The translations under genes and the position numbers were made by a program. Shown piece after piece: positions 16,245 through 25,259 of a stretch of 50,131 nt of DNA (position 1 is its first letter; every line of letters begins with the position of its first letter). The stretch spans positions 28,966-79,096 of the forward strand of contig MKVB01000010.1 of the NCBI GenBank assembly GCA_001899085.1, in the 5' to 3' direction. The stretch is from Devosia sp. 66-14. GTDB lineage: Bacteria > Pseudomonadota > Alphaproteobacteria > Rhizobiales > Devosiaceae. The notes beneath the pieces are model-generated. The model was not told the origin of the DNA, ran no database searches, and saw only the letters and a list, made by a program, of their open reading frames with translations.

Positions 16245-17327
16245 TCAGCGCCCGAAATACTCGCGATAGTCCGTGTCGTAGCCGAAATAGCGCGGGCCGA
16301 CGAGGTCGATGCCGGCGGGCGTCAGCCATTGCGGGTTCGATGGCATCGCCAGGGCCTTGAGCCTGAGGCCGTAGCGGAGCGCGTCGGCGGTGACCGGCAG
16401 CCCCGATTCGGCATCGAGCACGGTGATCAGGTCGGGCGTCGTGACGAGGATTTCGCCATCCCGCTCGGCCATCAGGAATTCGTTCTGGAAATCGAGCCGG
16501 AAGCTGTGGCCCTTCCACTCCTCGACGCCCTCGAAGCGGGCCGTGCCGCGCGCGAAGCCGCCGACGGTACGGCGCTCGATGTCCTTGATGCGGCCGTGGA
16601 AGATCACGTCGGCCTCGAGCTTGTCGACGATGGCGTTGACCGGGTCGACATGGCCGGCCTTGGCCTCGCGCAAGGTGCGACCGAGCTCCGAGCAGAGCGT
16701 CAGCGTGCCGCGCACGATCGCCTTCTTCGCCACGGCGCCGGACATCGAATAGAAGGCGAGCAGCGCCGAGCCGCCCATTTCCACCGTCGCCGCGCGGGCG
16801 AGCCGCTCGGTCCAGGCATTGCTGACCGTCTCGAGTACGAGCGAATTGCCCTTGTCGTCGCACAGCACCATCGGCGTCGCCGAAACGCCATGCATGGTGA
16901 AGGTCACCATCTGCAGCTCGGGATAGGCGCGGCCCATGCCGTCGCCATCGACCAGCGGCAGGCCGGCCATGGCCGCCACGACGAACGGCGTGGTGGAATT
17001 GACCCCACCCGCCTCGCCGCAGAGCACCGCGTCGATCTTCCGCCCAAGCAACTGCTCGAGCGCGCGGAAAGCATTGATCAACTCCTCGCCCTGCGGCAGC
17101 TTTTCGGTCATCACCGTAGGGGCGCCCATCATGCAGACGGGGACGACCAGCGCGTCATCGGGCAACTCGTCGATATCGACGAGGTTCACCGGGCCATACT
17201 GCTTGATTGCCTGCTGGGCCATCAGCTTGCCGACATAGGGGTCGCCGCCGCCGCCGGTCCCGAGGATGGCGCCGCCGGTGGCGATGTCTTCCATGTCCTC
17301 GGCGTGGATGGTGCGAAGAAACTTCAT
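16245..17327 (-). CDS. DUF917 protein, S-methyl-thiohydantoin desulfurase family (paralogue 1)
   Basis: 360 residues. Typical DUF917 features: ATGGAILGTGGGGDPYVGK at the N-terminus (Gly-rich loop), CGEAGGVNSTTPFVVAA, and LPLVDGDGMGRAYPELQM. Known DUF917 members remove sulfur from (thio)hydantoin compounds, for example in ergothioneine breakdown, and are often encoded next to HyuA-like proteins. AAGGAA precedes the ATG. It is the last gene of the Dpp-hydantoinase operon and is followed by a hairpin. Its neighbour at 17345-18448 is a clear but diverged paralogue, which suggests either a hetero-oligomer or two substrates. Confidence 0.85.
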   Translation of the reverse strand: MKFLRTIHAEDMEDIATGGAILGTGGGGDPYVGKLMAQQAIKQYGPVNLVDIDELPDDALVVPVCMMGAPTVMTEKLPQGEELINAFRALEQLLGRKIDAVLCGEAGGVNSTTPFVVAAMAGLPLVDGDGMGRAYPELQMVTFTMHGVSATPMVLCDDKGNSLVLETVSNAWTERLARAATVEMGGSALLAFYSMSGAVAKKAIVRGTLTLCSELGRTLREAKAGHVDPVNAIVDKLEADVIFHGRIKDIERRTVGGFARGTARFEGVEEWKGHSFRLDFQNEFLMAERDGEILVTTPDLITVLDAESGLPVTADALRYGLRLKALAMPSNPQWLTPAGIDLVGPRYFGYDTDYREYFGR

Positions 17328-17344
17328 GATAGGGTTCCTTTGCC

Positions 17345-18448
17345 TCAGGCCACGACGGGCTGGGGCTGCAGCGGGTTGAAGGTGAGTTCGGGGTAGCCGA
17401 AGGCCTTGGGGCCGACGATTTCCAGTGCCTTGGGCGTCTTCATCAGGTCATGCACCGGCAGCCCGATGACCGCGATGCGCTGGCCGTAACGCAGCACTTC
17501 GGTGGTGATCGGCTCGCCGGTATCGAGCTCGAGGTTGATGATCAGGTCGGGGACCATGATCACCGGCACATTGTCGACCCAGAGCACCAGGTTCTCGTTC
17601 TGGATGGCGATGCGCGCTTCCGAGCCGGCCCAATCGCCGACCCCGGTGAGATGCGCATGGCCACGGGCGAAGCCGCCCACCAGCTCGCGCCGCACATCGG
17701 TGACCTTGCCGGTGAAGAACAGCTTGCCGCCGGTCGAGGCAACGACGCGTTCGACGACGTTCTGCCGCTTCTGGCGGGCGTCGAGCACGGTATGTCCGAT
17801 GGAGAGCGCCTGGGTCACCGTGCCGGGGATCGCGGCGCGGCGGACGAATTCCATCGACATCGGCGCGATGGCGAGCCCCGCCGCGGCGCCCATGTTGACC
17901 GAGACGCCGCGAGCAAAGGTCTCGAGCCAGAACATGTCGATCACTTCCTTGAAGACGACGACATTGCCCTTCTCGTCGGCAATGGCGGCCGGAGCGGCCT
18001 TGGCGCCGTAGATGAAGAAGGTGGTCATCTGCACTTCGGGAAAGGCCCGGCCCATGCCGTCGCCGTCGATCACCGGCAGGCCCGCATAGGCCGCCGCTAT
18101 CACCGGTTCGAGCGCGTTGGAGCCGCCGATCTCGGCCGAAATGGTGGCCGAGATCCTGACGCCGGCGGCTTCTTCGACCGCCCGCATGGCGCGGTAGCAT
18201 TCGCCGCCTTCCTCGATCTTTTCCACCCCGACCACCGGCGCACCGATGCCGCCGACTTCGCCGACCCAGGCGTCGTCGGGCAGGGCATCGAGCGGCAGCA
18301 CGCGCACCTCGGCGCCCTTGCGGATCAGCTCGCGGGCCCTGAGCATCCCGACGTAAGGGTTGCCGCCCCCGCCGGTGCCGAGCAGCGCCGCCCCGATCGA
18401 CAGGGGCAGCAGATCGCTCTCCTTGAGCAGGTAGCCCTTATCCGACAT
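17345..18448 (-). CDS. DUF917 protein, S-methyl-thiohydantoin desulfurase family (paralogue 2)
   Basis: 367 residues from the ATG at 18448 (MSDKGYLLKESDLLPLSIG); the frame stays open further upstream but lies inside the hydantoinase gene. It shares ALLGTGGGGNPYVG, ISAEIGGSNALEPVIAAA and LPVIDGDGMGRAFPEVQM with paralogue 1. The start overlaps the hydantoinase stop by 11 nt, so translation is probably coupled. Role inferred as for paralogue 1: processing of a hydantoin-like ring together with the HyuA-type protein. Exact chemistry is unknown. Confidence 0.85.
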   Translation of the reverse strand: MSDKGYLLKESDLLPLSIGAALLGTGGGGNPYVGMLRARELIRKGAEVRVLPLDALPDDAWVGEVGGIGAPVVGVEKIEEGGECYRAMRAVEEAAGVRISATISAEIGGSNALEPVIAAAYAGLPVIDGDGMGRAFPEVQMTTFFIYGAKAAPAAIADEKGNVVVFKEVIDMFWLETFARGVSVNMGAAAGLAIAPMSMEFVRRAAIPGTVTQALSIGHTVLDARQKRQNVVERVVASTGGKLFFTGKVTDVRRELVGGFARGHAHLTGVGDWAGSEARIAIQNENLVLWVDNVPVIMVPDLIINLELDTGEPITTEVLRYGQRIAVIGLPVHDLMKTPKALEIVGPKAFGYPELTFNPLQPQPVVA

Positions 18449-19985
18449 GCAGTTCACCGACCGCCTTGACGCGGACACGGGTGGCGTTGCCGGGGAGGTA
18501 GGCCAGCGGCACGTCCTCGACATCGACGATTTCGATCGACGAGCGCAGCGCTCCGGCGGAGACCGCCGCTTCGGTGGCCCGTTCCTTGGCATCGGCCAGC
18601 GCCTGGTCGCGGCCGATTTCGGCCAGTGCATAGACGCGGTCGACTTCGCCCGAGACCTGGGCAATGGCGGCGCCGACGGCGTTCGCCACGGCGAAATGGT
18701 TCGGCTTGATCACTTCGAGGCCGCCGATCGGCCCGTCGACGAGAATCGAGCCGCCGCCCACCACGATCACCGGCAGCGGTTCGGGCGACAGCCGCGAGCG
18801 TTCGACGCAATCCTCGAGCATCGACATGATCCTGGTCTGGGTGCTCGCGATGAACGCGGGCGTCAGGTGCGCGACCTTGGACTTGTCGCCCAGCTCGTAG
18901 CGCCCGGAAGCGACGACGACGTCGGATGTCGTCAGCGTCGAGCCGCCGAAGATCAGCGCTTCGGTGACGATGCGGTAGCCCACGGAAGTCGGGCCGACCT
19001 TGATGGCGCCGCCGGTCTCGACAACGTGCGAACCACCTCCGAGGCCGATCGAAAACACGTCCGGCATCCGGAAGTTGGTTCGCACGCCGCCGACTTCCAC
19101 GGCCACGGTGGCTTGGCGCGGGAAACCCTTGTGCAGCGAGCCGACATCGGAGGTGGTACCGCCGATATCGACGACGATGGCGTCCGCAACCCCGGAAAGG
19201 AAGGCTGCGCCGCGCATCGAATTGGTCGGGCCTGACGCGAAGGTCAGCACCGGGAACTTTTCGGCGAACGCGGCATCCATCAGCGTGCCGTCGTTCTGCG
19301 TCAGGTAGAAGCGGCCCTTTATCCCCGTCTCGGTGATCGCCTTGCGGAAGGCCTCGATGACATGCCGGGAGAGGTCGCGCAGGCAGGCGTTCATGATCGC
19401 CGCATTCTCGCGCTCGAGCAGGCCGATGCGTCCGATATCGCTCGACAGCGTGATGTGCACGCCGGGCAGGGCGCGGGCGAAAATCTCGCCGGCCTGCTTT
19501 TCGAACTCGCCGGTCACCGGTGAGAACACCGAGGTGATGGCGATGGTGTTGATGCCCTTGGCCTTGATGTCCTCGGCAATGCCGAGCAGCTCCTTCTCGT
19601 CGAGCGGCGAGATCACCCGGCCGTCGAACTCGTTGCCGCCATGGGCGAGGTAGCCGGTCCCGCCGATCGCCGCCTTCAGGTCCTCGGGCCAGTCCACCAT
19701 CGGGGGGAGGGACGCGGTGGCGGGAAGGCCGAGGCGCACTGCGGCAGTCTTGGCCAGGTCGCGCCGCTGCACCACGGCGTTGGTGAAGTGGGTGGTGCCG
19801 ATCATCACCACGTCGATGGCCGAGGCGTCCATCTTCGAAGCTTCGAGTACGGCCTTCAGCGCGTTGACCACACCGGTCATCACATCGCCGGTCGTCGCGG
19901 CCTTGACCCCGGCAATAACGGTCGCGCCGTCCATGACGACGGCGTCCGTATTGGTGCCGCCCACGTCGATGCCAATTCTGATCAT
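18438..19985 (-). CDS. Hydantoinase/oxoprolinase HyuA-like protein
   Basis: 515 residues. The N-terminal actin-like ATPase fold has MIRIGIDVGGTNTDAVVMDG (phosphate loop), then GTTHFTNAVVQRRDL, a second VVDIGGTTSDVG loop at about 270 and GLGGGSHV. HyuA-type proteins use ATP to open hydantoin or oxoproline rings. Full-length HyuA or oxoprolinase is near 700 residues or more, so this is the short type without the C-terminal extension, and no HyuB partner is encoded here. The start ATG overlaps the stop of the ATPase gene by 4 nt (ATGA), tying uptake to catabolism. Confidence 0.88.
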   Translation of the reverse strand: MIRIGIDVGGTNTDAVVMDGATVIAGVKAATTGDVMTGVVNALKAVLEASKMDASAIDVVMIGTTHFTNAVVQRRDLAKTAAVRLGLPATASLPPMVDWPEDLKAAIGGTGYLAHGGNEFDGRVISPLDEKELLGIAEDIKAKGINTIAITSVFSPVTGEFEKQAGEIFARALPGVHITLSSDIGRIGLLERENAAIMNACLRDLSRHVIEAFRKAITETGIKGRFYLTQNDGTLMDAAFAEKFPVLTFASGPTNSMRGAAFLSGVADAIVVDIGGTTSDVGSLHKGFPRQATVAVEVGGVRTNFRMPDVFSIGLGGGSHVVETGGAIKVGPTSVGYRIVTEALIFGGSTLTTSDVVVASGRYELGDKSKVAHLTPAFIASTQTRIMSMLEDCVERSRLSPEPLPVIVVGGGSILVDGPIGGLEVIKPNHFAVANAVGAAIAQVSGEVDRVYALAEIGRDQALADAKERATEAAVSAGALRSSIEIVDVEDVPLAYLPGNATRVRVKAVGELHVG

Positions 19986-20875
19986 TTTTCTATCCTTTGG
20001 GAGACTGCTGCCGCTCCGCCCCGGAGCGCGATAAGTTGTTCCGCCGTGGGGATTTCCCCGTCGATCAATGGAATCTTTGGCCGCATCGCCTCTTCCTCGG
20101 CCGAGATCACCGGCACCGAGGCGAGGAGAAGGCGGGTGTAGTCGTGCTGCGGCGCCTCGAACACCGATGCGGTGGAGCCGGTCTCGACGATCTTTCCGAG
20201 ATAGAGCACGCCCACTGTGTCGGCGAAGTTTCGCATCAGGCTGAGGTCGTGCGAGATGAAGAGATAAGTGAGCCCGAGCTGTCGGCCGAGATCGACCAGC
20301 AGGTCCATGACCCGCGCCTGCACCGAGACGTCGAGCGCCGAGGTCGGCTCATCGAGGATCAGCAGTTGCGGCGCCACTGCCAGCGCCCTGGCGATGGCGA
20401 CGCGCTGCTTCTGGCCCCCCGACAGCTCGTGCGGGTAGCGCAGCGCGAAATCGGCGGGCAGTTGCACCATCTCCAGCAGTTCGGCGATGCGTCGCTTGTG
20501 TTCGCCACCCGGCGTGCCGTGAGCGGCCAGCGGCACGGCGATCGACTGGCCGACGGTACGGCGCGGGTTGAGCGACGAGCCGGGGTTCTGGAACACCATC
20601 TGCACCTTGCGGCCATAGGCCCGGGTGCCGGTCTCGCCGATGATGCTGTGGCCATCGAGCCGGATGTCGCCGCTGGTGGGTTTGGCGAGGCCCATGATCA
20701 TGCGGGCAATGGTCGATTTGCCCGAGCCGCTCTCGCCGGCAAGGCCATAGACCTTGCCCTTCGGAATCGAGAACGACACCTCATCGACGGCGCGCACGTC
20801 GCCGGTCTTCCGCCCGAAACCGTTGCGGACCGGGAACAGCTTGGTCAGCCCGGCGATTTCCAGCATGGCGCTCAT
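19982..20875 (-). CDS. Oligopeptide/dipeptide ABC transporter ATPase, DppF type
   Basis: 297 residues. Walker A GESGSGKST, signature LSGGQKQRVAIARAL, Walker B LLILDEPTSALDVS, and the C-terminal oligopeptide-binding extension with YLGKIVETG. It is one half of the heterodimeric ATPase with the gene at 20872-21717, with which it overlaps by 4 nt. Located downstream of the permeases and immediately upstream of the HyuA-like gene, so the importer likely carries a hydantoin- or peptide-like compound rather than general peptides. Confidence 0.9.
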   Translation of the reverse strand: MSAMLEIAGLTKLFPVRNGFGRKTGDVRAVDEVSFSIPKGKVYGLAGESGSGKSTIARMIMGLAKPTSGDIRLDGHSIIGETGTRAYGRKVQMVFQNPGSSLNPRRTVGQSIAVPLAAHGTPGGEHKRRIAELLEMVQLPADFALRYPHELSGGQKQRVAIARALAVAPQLLILDEPTSALDVSVQARVMDLLVDLGRQLGLTYLFISHDLSLMRNFADTVGVLYLGKIVETGSTASVFEAPQHDYTRLLLASVPVISAEEEAMRPKIPLIDGEIPTAEQLIALRGGAAAVSQRIEK

Positions 20876-21717
20876 GCCGCCGCTCCCCTGTTGCCGAAGC
20901 TGGTTCCGCCGGTGAGCCGGGGTACGGCCGCGATCAGCGCCTTGGTGTAATCGTCGTGCGGCGCTTCGAAGAGTTCGGCGGTCGGCCGGTGCTCGACCAC
21001 CACGCCCTTGTTCATCACGTAGACGTAGTTCGAGGTTTCGCGCACCACGCCCAGGTTGTGGGTAATCATCAGCAGCGCGAGGCCGCGCTCTTCCACCAGA
21101 TCCTTCAGCAGCTTCAGGATCTGCGCCTGCGTGGTGACGTCGAGCGCCGTGCCGGGCTCGTCGGCGATCAGCAGCTTGGGTTCGCTCAACAGCGCCATGG
21201 CGATCAAGACGCGCTGCCGCATGCCGCCCGACAGCATGATCGGATAGGAGCGCGCCACCCGCTCCGGGTCGCGCATCCGCACTTGGCCCAGCACTTCATG
21301 CACCCGTGCCATCCGCGCCTTGCGATCGCGGCTGCGGCCAAGGCGGCGATCGGCATATTTGAGGATGGTGCCCATCTGGTCGGCGATGGTGAAGACCGGG
21401 TTGAGCGAGCTCATCGGGTCCTGGAACACCATCGACATGGCGGTGCCGCGCAGCTTCAGCCGCTCGCGATCCGGCATCGTCAGCAGGTCGCGGCCGTCGT
21501 AGAAGATCTCGCCGCCGGTGACCTTGGCCGGCGGGCTGCGCAACAGCCCCATGATGGCCCGCATCGTCACCGTCTTGCCCGAACCGCTCTCGCCCACCAG
21601 CGCGATCTGCGAGCGGGCCGGCACGTCGAGCGACACGCCCTTCAGCACCGGATTGGTCTGGCCGTAGGTGGTGAACTGCACGCTCAGATTGCGGACGGAC
21701 AGCAGGGCGTCGGCCAT
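20872..21717 (-). CDS. Oligopeptide/dipeptide ABC transporter ATPase, DppD type
   Basis: 281 residues from the ATG at 21717 (MADALLSVRNLSVQF); the longer open frame runs into the permease gene and is not real. Walker A GESGSGKT, signature LSGGMRQRVLIAMAL, Walker B LLIADEPGTALDVT (GTALDVT is common in DppD), and H-loop MITHNLGVV. Its start shares one base with the permease stop (TGATG) and its stop overlaps the DppF start, so the subunits are co-translated. Confidence 0.9.
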   Translation of the reverse strand: MADALLSVRNLSVQFTTYGQTNPVLKGVSLDVPARSQIALVGESGSGKTVTMRAIMGLLRSPPAKVTGGEIFYDGRDLLTMPDRERLKLRGTAMSMVFQDPMSSLNPVFTIADQMGTILKYADRRLGRSRDRKARMARVHEVLGQVRMRDPERVARSYPIMLSGGMRQRVLIAMALLSEPKLLIADEPGTALDVTTQAQILKLLKDLVEERGLALLMITHNLGVVRETSNYVYVMNKGVVVEHRPTAELFEAPHDDYTKALIAAVPRLTGGTSFGNRGAAA

Positions 21718-22601
21718 CAGCGCACCTCCTGCACGTCGAACAGGTCGCGGAGGCCATCCCCGAGCAGGTTGAAGCCGAGCGCCACCACCAGGATGGCGGC
21801 CCCCGGCAGCACCGATTCCCACCAGTAGTCGGGCAGGAATGCCGAACCCGAGGCGACCATGGTGCCGAGATCGGGGGTCGGAGGCTGGATGCCGAGGCCG
21901 AGAAAGCTCAGCGAAGCGCCGACGAGGATGACGAAGCCCGCATCGAGCGAGGTCTTGACCGCCAGCGCCGATACGCAGTTGGGCAGGATTTCGCGGAACA
22001 GGATGTGGAACTTGCTGGCGCCCAGCGTCTCGGCGGCCTCGACGAATTCCTGCGTGCGCAACTGCCGGGTGATCGAGTAGATCAGCCGGGTGTGCCAGGT
22101 CCACCACAGCGCGGCGATGGCCAGCATCGAGTTGATCAGGTCCGGCGACAGCACGGCGGCAACCGCCAGCGCCATCACCAGCGGCGGGATGGCGAGTGCG
22201 ATATCGGTCAGGCGCATGATGACCACTTCGACCCAGCCGCCGAAATAGCCGGCCAGGAGGCCCAGCGTCGTACCCACCGGGATTGCGATGCCGAGCACCA
22301 CCAGCGCCAGCAGCAGCGAGATTCGGAGCCCGAAGATGACCCGGGTGAAGATATCGCGCCCGACATTGTCGGTGCCGAACCAGTACTCCGCCGAAGGCGG
22401 CAGGTGCCTGGCGCGGAAATTCACCACGGCGCCGACATGCTCGGGGTGCGGGGTGATCCAGGGCGCGAGAAGCGCCGCGAGAATGGCGAGGATCACGATG
22501 GCCGCGCCGATCACCGCCGTCGGGTTGCGCGAGAAGCGGTACCAGTTCTGGTAGGCGTTGGAGAGCCGGCGGGGCGGGGCGGCGGCGGTTTCGTTCGCCA
22601 T
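21717..22601 (-). CDS. Dipeptide/oligopeptide ABC permease, DppC type
   Basis: 294 residues from MANETAAAPPRRLSN. The N-terminal OppC_N segment (NPTAVIGAAIVILAILAALL) is followed by the periplasmic loop HPPSAEYWFGTDNVGRDIFTR-type motif and the permease core. The EAA loop EFVEAAETLGASKFHILFREILPN contacts the ATPase. About six membrane helices. One-base overlaps with the flanking permease and ATPase genes indicate strict coupling. Confidence 0.9.
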   Translation of the reverse strand: MANETAAAPPRRLSNAYQNWYRFSRNPTAVIGAAIVILAILAALLAPWITPHPEHVGAVVNFRARHLPPSAEYWFGTDNVGRDIFTRVIFGLRISLLLALVVLGIAIPVGTTLGLLAGYFGGWVEVVIMRLTDIALAIPPLVMALAVAAVLSPDLINSMLAIAALWWTWHTRLIYSITRQLRTQEFVEAAETLGASKFHILFREILPNCVSALAVKTSLDAGFVILVGASLSFLGLGIQPPTPDLGTMVASGSAFLPDYWWESVLPGAAILVVALGFNLLGDGLRDLFDVQEVR

Positions 22602-23623
22602 CAGCGGCTCCCCCGGATACGGACGCGGGGATCGACGAAGCCGACCAGCACGTCGATGACGAGGTTGACCAGAACGAAGAACACCCCCGAGACCATCACC
22701 ACGCCCATCACCGCGTTGAGGTCTTTCTGCAGGATCGTGCGAATGCCATAGGCCGCCATGCCGGGCCAGGCGAACACCAGTTCGACGACGAAGGCATTGC
22801 CGATCAGCGAGGCGAATTCGAGCCCCAGGATGGTCAGCGGCGGCACGAAGCTGGGCCGCAGCATGTACTTGAACACCCGGATCGGCTCCGGCACGCCGAA
22901 GGCGCGGCTCGCCTCGATATAGTCCTGGCTGGAGACGTCGATCATCGACGAGCGGGTGATGCGGGCGATCTGCCCCATGGTGGCCAGCGCCAGCGCCGTG
23001 GCGGGCAACAGCAGGTAGCGCAGCGCCTCGCCGAACACGTCGAGGCGGCCGGCCAGCAGCGAGTCGACGGTCAGGAGGCCGGTAACACTGGCAACGAACT
23101 CCATATTGTGCGGCAACCGTCCGGTGGTCGGCAGGATGTGCAGCACGTAGCCGGCGAGGATCTGCAGCAGCAGGGCCGCAAAGAAGCTTGGGGTGACGGC
23201 GGAAAAGATCGCCAGCACCCGCACCAGGGTATCGGGCCACTTATCCTTCCAGCGCGCCGCCGCGACGCCGAGCGGCACTCCCAGCACGAAGGCGATGGTG
23301 ATCGTCGCCAGCACCAGCTCGAAGGTCGCGGCGAAGGTATCGCGGATATCGTCGTTCACCGGTCGCTCGGTCAGCAGCGAGCGCCCCAGGTCGCCGCGGC
23401 TGAGCCCGGCGATGAACATGCCGTATTGCTCGACGATCGGCTTGTTGAGCCCGAGCTTTTCCTGGAGGTCCGCCACCTGCTGGGCGGTGGCGGTGGGACC
23501 GAGCGCCATGCGCGCCGGGTCACCCGGAACCACGCGGGCAATGGCGAAGATGACGATCGACAGGCCCACGAGGACCAGGATCGACCACAGGATACGCCGA
23601 AACAGGAAAAGCAGGAATTCCAA
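22601..23623 (-). CDS. Dipeptide/oligopeptide ABC permease, DppB type
   Basis: 340 residues, starting MEFLLFLFRRILWSILVLVG with the typical DppB N-terminal helix and the VVPGDPARMALGPTATAQQ loop. The EAA loop is YIEASRAFGVPEPIRVFKYMLRP. It pairs with the DppC-type protein to form the channel. It starts 85 bp after the binding-protein stop; a strong stem-loop lies in that gap and probably lowers permease expression relative to the binding protein. Confidence 0.9.
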   Translation of the reverse strand: MEFLLFLFRRILWSILVLVGLSIVIFAIARVVPGDPARMALGPTATAQQVADLQEKLGLNKPIVEQYGMFIAGLSRGDLGRSLLTERPVNDDIRDTFAATFELVLATITIAFVLGVPLGVAAARWKDKWPDTLVRVLAIFSAVTPSFFAALLLQILAGYVLHILPTTGRLPHNMEFVASVTGLLTVDSLLAGRLDVFGEALRYLLLPATALALATMGQIARITRSSMIDVSSQDYIEASRAFGVPEPIRVFKYMLRPSFVPPLTILGLEFASLIGNAFVVELVFAWPGMAAYGIRTILQKDLNAVMGVVMVSGVFFVLVNLVIDVLVGFVDPRVRIRGSR

Positions 23624-23669
23624 GAGCAGCCCGCCCTGATGTGCCGAGAAGGGGTGGTGCGGGGGAGTG

Positions 23670-23703
23670 GCGTCCCCGGGCCCAAGTTGGGCCGGGGACG
23701 CCG
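23670..23703 (-). promoter_or_regulatory. Intercistronic stem-loop between binding-protein and permease genes
   Basis: GGCGTCCCCGG...CCGGGGACGCC is an 11-bp stem extended by a further 3 bp past a one-base bulge, with an AAGTT loop, placed 5 bp after the binding-protein stop in the leftward transcript. No T-tract follows. This is the usual position of a hairpin that protects the upstream mRNA or partly stops transcription, giving more binding protein than permease. Confidence 0.65.
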
Positions 23704-23708
23704 CGGGA

Positions 23709-25259
23709 TCAGCAGGTCCAGCTGTAGCGGGTGAAGTCGTAATCGAACGACATCATCGGCACGGCCTTGAAGCCGGTGAGGCACTTGTCCATGGCGTGCT
23801 GCACGGTCTGGGTGTTGAGGAACACGTCGGACTGCTGGTCGACCAGCTTGTGCTGCAGCGCCTTGTAGATCTCGGCCTGCTTGGCGGTGTCGCCGGTGCC
23901 ACGGGCCTCGTCGATCATCGCGTCGATCTCGGGATCCTGCACCCACTCCATCGAGGCCCAGGTGCCGGCCGCTTCCGAGTGGTACTGGGTGAAGAACATC
24001 GAGTCCGGCGACGGATAGGTCGGGCCGAAGAAGATCTGGTTGACGTTCGGGGTGGTCTCGACCTTGCCTGCGATCTCGGTGATGCGGTTCCACGGATCCG
24101 CCTGCTGCGTCACCACGAACCCGAGCTGCTCGAGGTTCGACTGCATCAACAGGCTGATCTCTTCCTCGAACTTGGTGCCGGCCACATAGGCCAGCGTGAT
24201 CGGGATCGGGGCGCCGGCATATTTCGACTGCGCCACTTCCGCCTTGGCCGCCTCGAGGTCATAGACCGGCTCTGGGATGTCGTCGGCGTGGAAGGCCGCG
24301 AAGGCCTTGGGCAGCGGCGTCGACAGCACGCCGCCGGGCGAGATCACCTCGCGGATCGTGGCGTAGTCGGTGGCGAGCGCGATGGCCTTGCGGATATGCA
24401 CATCATCGGTCGGCGCGGCCTTGCTGTTGAGCTTGAGGTAGAAAGCCGTCGAGGTTTCTTCCTTGGCGATGACGAAGCGGCCCATGCCCTCGAGGGCGGT
24501 ATAGGTATCGGGCGACTGGAACTGGCTCGACATGGTCAGTTCGCCCGACGCGGCGAGCGAGCGCACGGTCGCCTCGTCATTGGTGATGATCCAGCGCACC
24601 TCGTCGATCGGACCGGCGCCGAAGCCCTTATAGTAGTCGGCATTGCGGGTGATGGTCATCTGGCTGCCGCGATCCCAGCTCTTGAGGCTGTAGGCGCCGG
24701 CGCCGGCGACATTGGTCGCGAGCCAGGTCTGGCCGTCATCCGAGCCTTCGTTGGCCTTCACCAGTTCCTCGTTGAGGATGAAAATGGCGGGCACCGTGGT
24801 GAGGAACGGCGCGAAGGTCTTGGAGAGGGTGAACTTCACCGTCTTGGCGTCGACGGCGGTCACCGAGCCGGGGGCGAGCACACCGGCGAACAGGTTGGCC
24901 GGGCCCTGGTTGATGCGCAGCAGGCGCTCGACCGTATAGACCACGTCGCTGGCTTCGACGGGCGAGCCGTCGGCGAACTTGGCATCGTCGCGCAGCTTGT
25001 AGGTGACTTCCTTGGCGTCGTCCGAAACGGTCCAGCTCTCGGCCAGCTCGGGAACGATATTGCCGGCGGAATCGACGGTGACGAGCCCGTCATAGAGGTT
25101 CACCGCCGCCATGTAGTCGGTGTAGTCCGAGATCTTGGCCGGATCGATGGTGCCGAAAATCTGCACGGTGTTCATCGTCACGGTGACCGCCATGGCGGGC
25201 GCTGCGCCCAGCATGAGGGTCGAAAGTGCAGTTGCTGCAAGAAGCCTGTGCTTGGTCAT
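23709..25259 (-). CDS. Family 5 extracellular solute-binding protein (Dpp/Opp type)
   Basis: 516 residues. Signal peptide MTKHRLLAATALSTLMLGAA with AMA cut. The mature region has the SBP_bac_5 pattern: IDPAKISDYTDYMAAVNLYDGLV, VPELAESWTVSDDAKEVTYKLRDDAKFADG, VVYTVERLLRINQGPAN. First gene of a leftward operon that runs through two permeases, two ATPases, HyuA-like and two DUF917 genes. The ligand is inferred to be a hydantoin-, thiohydantoin- or lactam-like compound from the downstream enzymes; the binding-protein sequence alone does not show it. Confidence 0.9.
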   Translation of the reverse strand: MTKHRLLAATALSTLMLGAAPAMAVTVTMNTVQIFGTIDPAKISDYTDYMAAVNLYDGLVTVDSAGNIVPELAESWTVSDDAKEVTYKLRDDAKFADGSPVEASDVVYTVERLLRINQGPANLFAGVLAPGSVTAVDAKTVKFTLSKTFAPFLTTVPAIFILNEELVKANEGSDDGQTWLATNVAGAGAYSLKSWDRGSQMTITRNADYYKGFGAGPIDEVRWIITNDEATVRSLAASGELTMSSQFQSPDTYTALEGMGRFVIAKEETSTAFYLKLNSKAAPTDDVHIRKAIALATDYATIREVISPGGVLSTPLPKAFAAFHADDIPEPVYDLEAAKAEVAQSKYAGAPIPITLAYVAGTKFEEEISLLMQSNLEQLGFVVTQQADPWNRITEIAGKVETTPNVNQIFFGPTYPSPDSMFFTQYHSEAAGTWASMEWVQDPEIDAMIDEARGTGDTAKQAEIYKALQHKLVDQQSDVFLNTQTVQHAMDKCLTGFKAVPMMSFDYDFTRYSWTC

